A stretch of 53,876 bases of DNA. It comes from JAATGA01 sp047605605 (GTDB taxonomy: Bacteria > Pseudomonadota > Alphaproteobacteria > Rhodobacterales > Rhodobacteraceae). Position numbers and translations under genes: made by a program. Positions 49,611 through 53,876 of this stretch are shown here, piece by piece (positions within the stretch are counted from its first letter, which is position 1; every line of letters starts with the position of its first letter). Below the pieces are notes generated by a model, which saw nothing but the letters and a program-made list of their open reading frames with translations, was not told where the DNA came from and did not search any database. The stretch lies in assembly GCA_047605605.1 (NCBI GenBank), contig JASGFG010000015.1, positions 1-53,876 on the forward strand, written 5' to 3'.

Positions 49611-50381
49611 TTAGAAGAATACGTCGGCGGCGGGCACCGGCACGATCTCGCGCCCGGTGTCCAGCAGCAGCGCCCCGCCCGCGTCGATGCCGCGGAACAC
49701 GCCCTCGCGCGTGGCAGTGGCGGTGCGGGCGACAATGCGCTCGCCCAGACGGGCGGCATGGGCCAGCCATTCGGCCCGCAATGGCGCAAACCCCTCGTCC
49801 CGAAGCGCGCCCTCCCACCGGGCATAGGCGGGGGCCAGCGCATCCAGCATCTGCCCCGGCGTGACTCGCAGCCCGGTCTCCGCCAGCAGCGACACCGGCG
49901 GCACCGCCCCCGGTTCCACCTGCGCGGCATCCGGCGCAGCGATCAGGTTGATGCCGATGCCGATGCACAAAAGCGGCCGCCCTGCCCCGCTGGTGCCTTC
50001 CAGCAGGATGCCCGCCAGCTTGCCGCTGTTCAGCAGCACATCGTTCGGCCATTTCAACGCCAGGCTGCCCGGCAGCCCGGTCAGCGCCACCAGCGCATCC
50101 CGCAAGGCCAAGGCGGCGGCAAAGCTGCGCAACGCCACGGTGTCCACCGGCCCTTCGGGATGCATCACCAGAGTGCCATAGAAATTGCCGCGCGGGCTGG
50201 ACCAGGCGCGCGCGCGCCGCCCGCGCCCGGCGGTCTGTTCGCCCGCCACGATCCATGTGGGTTGCGTCAGGCCAGTGGCCCGCCGCATCGCCTCGGCATT
50301 GGTGCTGTCGATGGTGTCGAGCAGCACCCGCCCGACCCCCTGTGGCCAGCCGGCCCCGCCTGCGCCCGCGTCAGTGGACAA
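49611..50381 (-). CDS. birA: Biotin-[acetyl-CoA-carboxylase] ligase
   Basis: This 256-residue enzyme activates biotin with ATP and attaches it to carboxylase carriers. It has D-S-T-N-A-E-A near residues 25-31, the biotinyl-AMP loop G-R-G-R-R-A-R near 52-58, and L-K-W-P-N-D-V near 107-113. There is no N-terminal winged helix, so it is a ligase without the E. coli repressor function. The start appears to be TTG 50381, overlapping the end of nuoN by 11 bases; no better start lies before the conserved part. Confidence 0.92.
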   Translation of the reverse strand: MSTDAGAGGAGWPQGVGRVLLDTIDSTNAEAMRRATGLTQPTWIVAGEQTAGRGRRARAWSSPRGNFYGTLVMHPEGPVDTVALRSFAAALALRDALVALTGLPGSLALKWPNDVLLNSGKLAGILLEGTSGAGRPLLCIGIGINLIAAPDAAQVEPGAVPPVSLLAETGLRVTPGQMLDALAPAYARWEGALRDEGFAPLRAEWLAHAARLGERIVARTATATREGVFRGIDAGGALLLDTGREIVPVPAADVFF

Positions 50382-51825
50382 GCGATTCCGCCGCGACGGC
50401 CGCGACCGGTTCGATCCCGAACATGTTCACCACGCCCAGCACCATGATCGCCGCCACGCCGATCAGCGCCACCCATTGCACAGCACCCATCCGCGTGGTG
50501 ACGCCTTCGGTCTCCTTGCCGAAATACATCAGATAGACGATGCGCAGATAGTAATAGGCCCCGATGACAGAGGCGATCACGCCCAGCACCGCGATCCAGA
50601 TCAGCCCGGCATCCACCGCCGCCTTCAGCACATAGAACTTGGCGAAAAAGCCCAGCATAGGCGGCACGCCTGCCAGGCTGAACATCAGGATCAGCACGGC
50701 CAAGGCTTTCAACGGCTCTTTGGTGGAATACATGTTCAGCGCCGAGATTTCCGTCACCGGCTTGCCGTCACGCTCCAGGCTCAGGATGAAGGCGAACGTG
50801 CCGATGTTCATGGTGACATAGATCGCCATGTAGATCAGCATGGCCTTGACGCCTTCGGACGGATCGCCGCCATGGGCGACGGCCGCCAGCCCCATCAGCG
50901 CATAGCCCATATGCGCGATCGAGGAATAGGCCATCAGGCGCTTCAGATCCTTCTGCCCGATCGCTGCGATGGAGCCGACGAACATCGACAGCACCGCCAG
51001 AACCGCCAGAACCTGCGTCCAGTCCGCCGGGATCGCGCCAAAGGCGTCATGTACCAGCCGCGCCAGCAGCGCCATGGCCGCAACCTTGGGCGCGGTGGCA
51101 AAGAAGGCCGTCACCGAAGTGGGGGCGCCCTCATAGACATCCGGCGTCCACATGTGGAACGGCGCGGCCGAGACCTTGAACGACAGGCCCGCCAGCATGA
51201 ACACTAGCCCGAACAGCACGCCCAACGGGATATGGTCGCCGTTCAGCGTCGAGATGATGCCCGCGAAAGAGGTTGTCCCCGCAAAGCCGTAGATCAGCGA
51301 GGCGCCATAAAGCAGCAGCCCCGAGGACATCGAGCCGAGGACGAAGTATTTCAGCCCGGCTTCCGTCGACTTCACGCTGTCGCGCCGGAACGCGGCCAGC
51401 ACGTAAAGCGCCAGCGACATCAGCTCCAGCCCCATGTAAAGCGCGATCAGATCGCCCGAGGAGACCATCATCATCATGCCGATGGTGGAAAGCGAGACCA
51501 GGATCGGGAACTCGAACCGGTCCATCCCCTGCCGGACCATGTAATCCGCCCCGATGGCCAGCACGGCCGCGGCCGAGACAAGGATCGTCACCTTGGCAAA
51601 GCGCGAGAACGGATCGTCCAGGAACAGCCCGCCAAAGGCCGGGCGCGCGCCCTCGCCCGAAACCCCGATCCAGAGCGCCAGTGCCAGGAACACGCCCACC
51701 GTTGCCCAGAGCAGCGCGGTGAACAGCTTGTCCTTGCCGGTGTAGACCGCGAACAGCATGGCGGCCATGGCATAGATCGCCAGGATCACCTCGGGCAGGA
51801 CGGTGTGGAAATCAGCGGGTGTCAT
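50371..51825 (-). CDS. nuoN: NADH-quinone oxidoreductase subunit N
   Basis: This 484-residue membrane subunit is one of three antiporter-like subunits of complex I that pump protons. About fourteen hydrophobic segments are visible. Conserved charged residues include the Glu in G-L-E-L-M-S-L near 133-139 and Lys in the F-K-V-S-A-A-P-F-H-M-W segment near 230-240. ATG 51825 begins M-T-P-A-D-F; it starts 13 bp after nuoM. Confidence 0.95.
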   Translation of the reverse strand: MTPADFHTVLPEVILAIYAMAAMLFAVYTGKDKLFTALLWATVGVFLALALWIGVSGEGARPAFGGLFLDDPFSRFAKVTILVSAAAVLAIGADYMVRQGMDRFEFPILVSLSTIGMMMMVSSGDLIALYMGLELMSLALYVLAAFRRDSVKSTEAGLKYFVLGSMSSGLLLYGASLIYGFAGTTSFAGIISTLNGDHIPLGVLFGLVFMLAGLSFKVSAAPFHMWTPDVYEGAPTSVTAFFATAPKVAAMALLARLVHDAFGAIPADWTQVLAVLAVLSMFVGSIAAIGQKDLKRLMAYSSIAHMGYALMGLAAVAHGGDPSEGVKAMLIYMAIYVTMNIGTFAFILSLERDGKPVTEISALNMYSTKEPLKALAVLILMFSLAGVPPMLGFFAKFYVLKAAVDAGLIWIAVLGVIASVIGAYYYLRIVYLMYFGKETEGVTTRMGAVQWVALIGVAAIMVLGVVNMFGIEPVAAVAAESLVH

Positions 51826-51838
51826 GTGCCCGTCCCCT

Positions 51839-53383
51839 TCAATGCGTGGCCGGTTCCGCCGCCGCCGTTTCGACGGCAGGCAGCGCGGCATGATAGTTTT
51901 CGACCAGTTGCGCAACGGACGGACCGATGATGTCGGTCACGCAGGCCGGATAGATGCCCAGCAGCAGCGTCATCACCACCAGCGGCGCAAAGATCGCGCG
52001 CTCGCGCACGGTCATGTCGGTGATGGTCTTCAGCGCCTCCTTGATCAGATCGCCAAAGACGACGCGGCGATACAGCCACAGCGCATAGGCCGCCGAGAAG
52101 ATCACGCCCGAGGTCGCGACCGCCGCCACCCAGGTGTTGACCTGGAAGATCCCCACCAGCGTCAGGAACTCGCCCACGAAGCCCGAGGTGCCCGGCAGGC
52201 CGACGTTCGCCATGGTGAAGAACATGAAGATCAGCGCATAGGCCGGCATCCGTATGACCAGCCCGCCAAAGGCGTCGATCTCGCGCGTGTGCATCCGGTC
52301 GTAGATCACGCCCACGCAGAGAAACAGCGCGCCCGACACGAAGCCGTGGCTCAGCATCTGGAAGATCGCGCCGTCGATCCCCTGCTGGTTCGCCGCGAAA
52401 ATCCCCATCGTGACGTAACCCATGTGGGCGACGGACGAATAGGCGATCAGCTTTTTCATGTCGTCCTGCACCAAGGCGACAAGGCTGGCGTAAACGATGG
52501 CGATGGCCGACATCCACAGCACGACGCCGGACATGACATCCGACCCGATGGGGAACATCGGCAGGCTGAACCGCAGAAAGCCATAGCCCCCCATCTTCAG
52601 CAGGATCGCAGCCAGCACCACCGACCCGGCGGTCGGCGCCTGAACGTGGGCGTCGGGCAGCCAGGTATGGACCGGCCACATCGGCATCTTGACGGCAAAG
52701 CTGGCAAAGAACGCCAGGAACAGCAGCGTCTGCATCCCGCCGACGACGTGAATGCCCAGCACGCTGAACGAGTCCGACGCGAAGGTATGGGTCATCAGCG
52801 TCGGAATGTCGGTCGTGCCCGCATCCATATACATGGCGATCATCGCCACCAGCATCAGCACCGAGCCGAGGAAGGTATAGAGGAAGAACTTGAAGGCCGC
52901 ATAGATCCGGTCCTTGCCGCCCCAGATCCCGATGATCAGGAACATCGGGATCAGCCCCGCCTCGAAGAACAGGTAGAACAGCACCAGATCCAGCGCCATG
53001 AACACGCCCAGCATCAGCGTTTCCAGCAGCAGGAAGGCGATCATGTATTCCTTGACGCGGTGTTCGACATCCCAGCATGCGGCGATGGTGACCGGCATCA
53101 GCGCGGTCGTCAGCAGCACGAACAGCACCGAGATGCCGTCGACGCCCATCTTGTAATGCAGGCCCGCGATCCAGCTGTAATCCTCGACCAGCTGGAACCC
53201 GGTGTCCTTGGGATCGAACCCGGCCAGCACGAAAAGCGAGATCAGGAAGGTCGCGATGGTGGCCAGCAGCGCCAGCCATCTGGCATTGCGCTGCGCCGCC
53301 GGATCGTTGCCGCGCAGGAACAGCGCCAGGATCGCCGCCGCCACCGCCGGCAGAAAGGTGATGATCGAGAGGAGGTTGTTCAT
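51839..53383 (-). CDS. nuoM: NADH-quinone oxidoreductase subunit M
   Basis: This 514-residue antiporter-like proton-pumping subunit of complex I has about fourteen hydrophobic segments. The family segments F-Y-L-F-F-E-A-G-L-I-P-M (Glu near residue 144) and V-K-M-P-M-W-P-V-H-T-W-L-P-D-A-H (Lys near 234) are intact. Its start is one base past the nuoL stop, so translation is probably coupled. Confidence 0.96.
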   Translation of the reverse strand: MNNLLSIITFLPAVAAAILALFLRGNDPAAQRNARWLALLATIATFLISLFVLAGFDPKDTGFQLVEDYSWIAGLHYKMGVDGISVLFVLLTTALMPVTIAACWDVEHRVKEYMIAFLLLETLMLGVFMALDLVLFYLFFEAGLIPMFLIIGIWGGKDRIYAAFKFFLYTFLGSVLMLVAMIAMYMDAGTTDIPTLMTHTFASDSFSVLGIHVVGGMQTLLFLAFFASFAVKMPMWPVHTWLPDAHVQAPTAGSVVLAAILLKMGGYGFLRFSLPMFPIGSDVMSGVVLWMSAIAIVYASLVALVQDDMKKLIAYSSVAHMGYVTMGIFAANQQGIDGAIFQMLSHGFVSGALFLCVGVIYDRMHTREIDAFGGLVIRMPAYALIFMFFTMANVGLPGTSGFVGEFLTLVGIFQVNTWVAAVATSGVIFSAAYALWLYRRVVFGDLIKEALKTITDMTVRERAIFAPLVVMTLLLGIYPACVTDIIGPSVAQLVENYHAALPAVETAAAEPATH

Positions 53384-53384
53384 C

Positions 53385-53876
53385 TCAGTGCGCCCCTCCC
53401 GAGAGGCTCATCCAGGTGATCAGGGCGGCAATGCCGATGACCATCGCAAAGGCGTAGTGGAACAGATAGCCCGACTGCGCACGCTGCGCGACGCGGGTGA
53501 AGAAGGGGATGATCCCCATGGCGATGCCGTTGATGGTGCCGTCGATCACCACGCCGTCGCCCTTTTTCCACAGGAACCGGCCCAGCCATTTCGCGGGGCG
53601 GACAAAGACGAAGTCGTAGATCTCGTCGAAATACCACTTGTTCAGCAGGAACAGGTAAAGCGGCCGCTGGTTGGCGGCGAGTTTCGCCGGCAGGTCCGGG
53701 CGGCGGATATACATCTGGATCGCCAGCAGCAGCCCCAGAACCATCGCGACGAAGGGCGAGACCTTGACCCAGGCCGGGGCCTCGTGCGCCTCGTGGATAC
53801 GGTGGTTGTCGGGGCCGAAGAACAGCGCGCCCTGCGGCGCCTCGCCATGGACGGCGGGGGCGTGGGTGTCGGCAGC
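53385..53876 (-). CDS. nuoL: NADH-quinone oxidoreductase subunit L, C-terminal part
   Basis: The last 163 residues of nuoL are present; the rest lies beyond the right edge. The segment includes the C-terminal transverse helix region (N-K-W-Y-F-D-E-I-Y-D-F near residue 80 of this fragment) and the final transmembrane helices ending W-M-S-L. Its position directly before nuoM confirms the call. The frame is open to the last base of the window. Confidence 0.93.
   Translation of the reverse strand, partial: AADTHAPAVHGEAPQGALFFGPDNHRIHEAHEAPAWVKVSPFVAMVLGLLLAIQMYIRRPDLPAKLAANQRPLYLFLLNKWYFDEIYDFVFVRPAKWLGRFLWKKGDGVVIDGTINGIAMGIIPFFTRVAQRAQSGYLFHYAFAMVIGIAALITWMSLSGGAH

Noticed and set aside
51803..53419. 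A 538-codon open frame antisense to nuoM and nuoN
   Set aside because: Its product is a run of His, Arg, Gln and Asp typical of the antisense of GC-rich membrane-protein genes. The opposite strand holds clearly conserved nuo genes.

Overview
The window is high-GC DNA from an alphaproteobacterium, most likely Rhodobacterales (Paracoccus/Rhodobacter-like). The reasons are the syntenic block nuoL-nuoM-nuoN-birA-coaX-rnj, the gene neighbours pcm-tolC-PopZ-like, a hut cluster of the HutF type, a complete TctCBA transporter with its TctDE two-component system, FolE2, and repeated hairpin elements of the kind common in that order. All assignments come from reading the sequence and from recalled family motifs. 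No database search was run.

Layout. Bases 1-711 hold an apparent iron/haem unit: an AT-rich control region, a small translationally coupled ORF and hemP. Bases 873-7257 hold the tripartite tricarboxylate transporter locus: tctE and tctD on the minus strand, then divergently an Fbp/Pgt-like periplasmic binding protein and tctC-tctB-tctA. A small ORF and a DUF475 (TerC-like) membrane protein follow. At 9169-9242 is tRNA-Cys(GCA), whose 3' end is duplicated at 22129-22143. Between these 15-bp direct repeats sits a 12.9-kb integrated element. It carries a P4-type integrase, a PrimPol-SF3 primase-helicase, a cluster of 9-mer iteron-like repeats, a YozE-like small protein, a DUF3800 protein, a 1603-residue single-chain type ISP restriction-modification enzyme, an unrecognised 273-residue protein close behind it, and a convergent protein with a HEPN-like RX4H motif and eight cysteine pairs. 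No capsid, terminase or conjugation gene is visible, so it looks like a self-replicating satellite or integrative element carrying a defence cargo. This is the most interesting part of the window.

Beyond the element the chromosome resumes with folE2, an OmpA-family protein with a very long Ala/Lys-rich region, a glycosyltransferase, an unknown alpha/beta-hydrolase-like protein, pyrC, pyrE and dnaB. The histidine utilisation cluster follows: hutF-hutC on the minus strand face hutI-hutH-hutU on the plus strand across a promoter with a perfect 8-bp inverted repeat. hutG is absent here, and HutU appears to have Met at its catalytic Cys position. Then come efp, a DUF6280-like gene, a PopZ-like gene, tolC, pcm, an OsmC-family gene, a transglutaminase-like gene, a DEAD-box RNA helicase and a SAM methyltransferase.

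The window closes with the minus-strand run nuoL(partial)-nuoM-nuoN-birA-coaX-rnj, where genes overlap or nearly touch. It encodes the distal membrane arm of respiratory complex I, biotin ligase, type III pantothenate kinase and RNase J.
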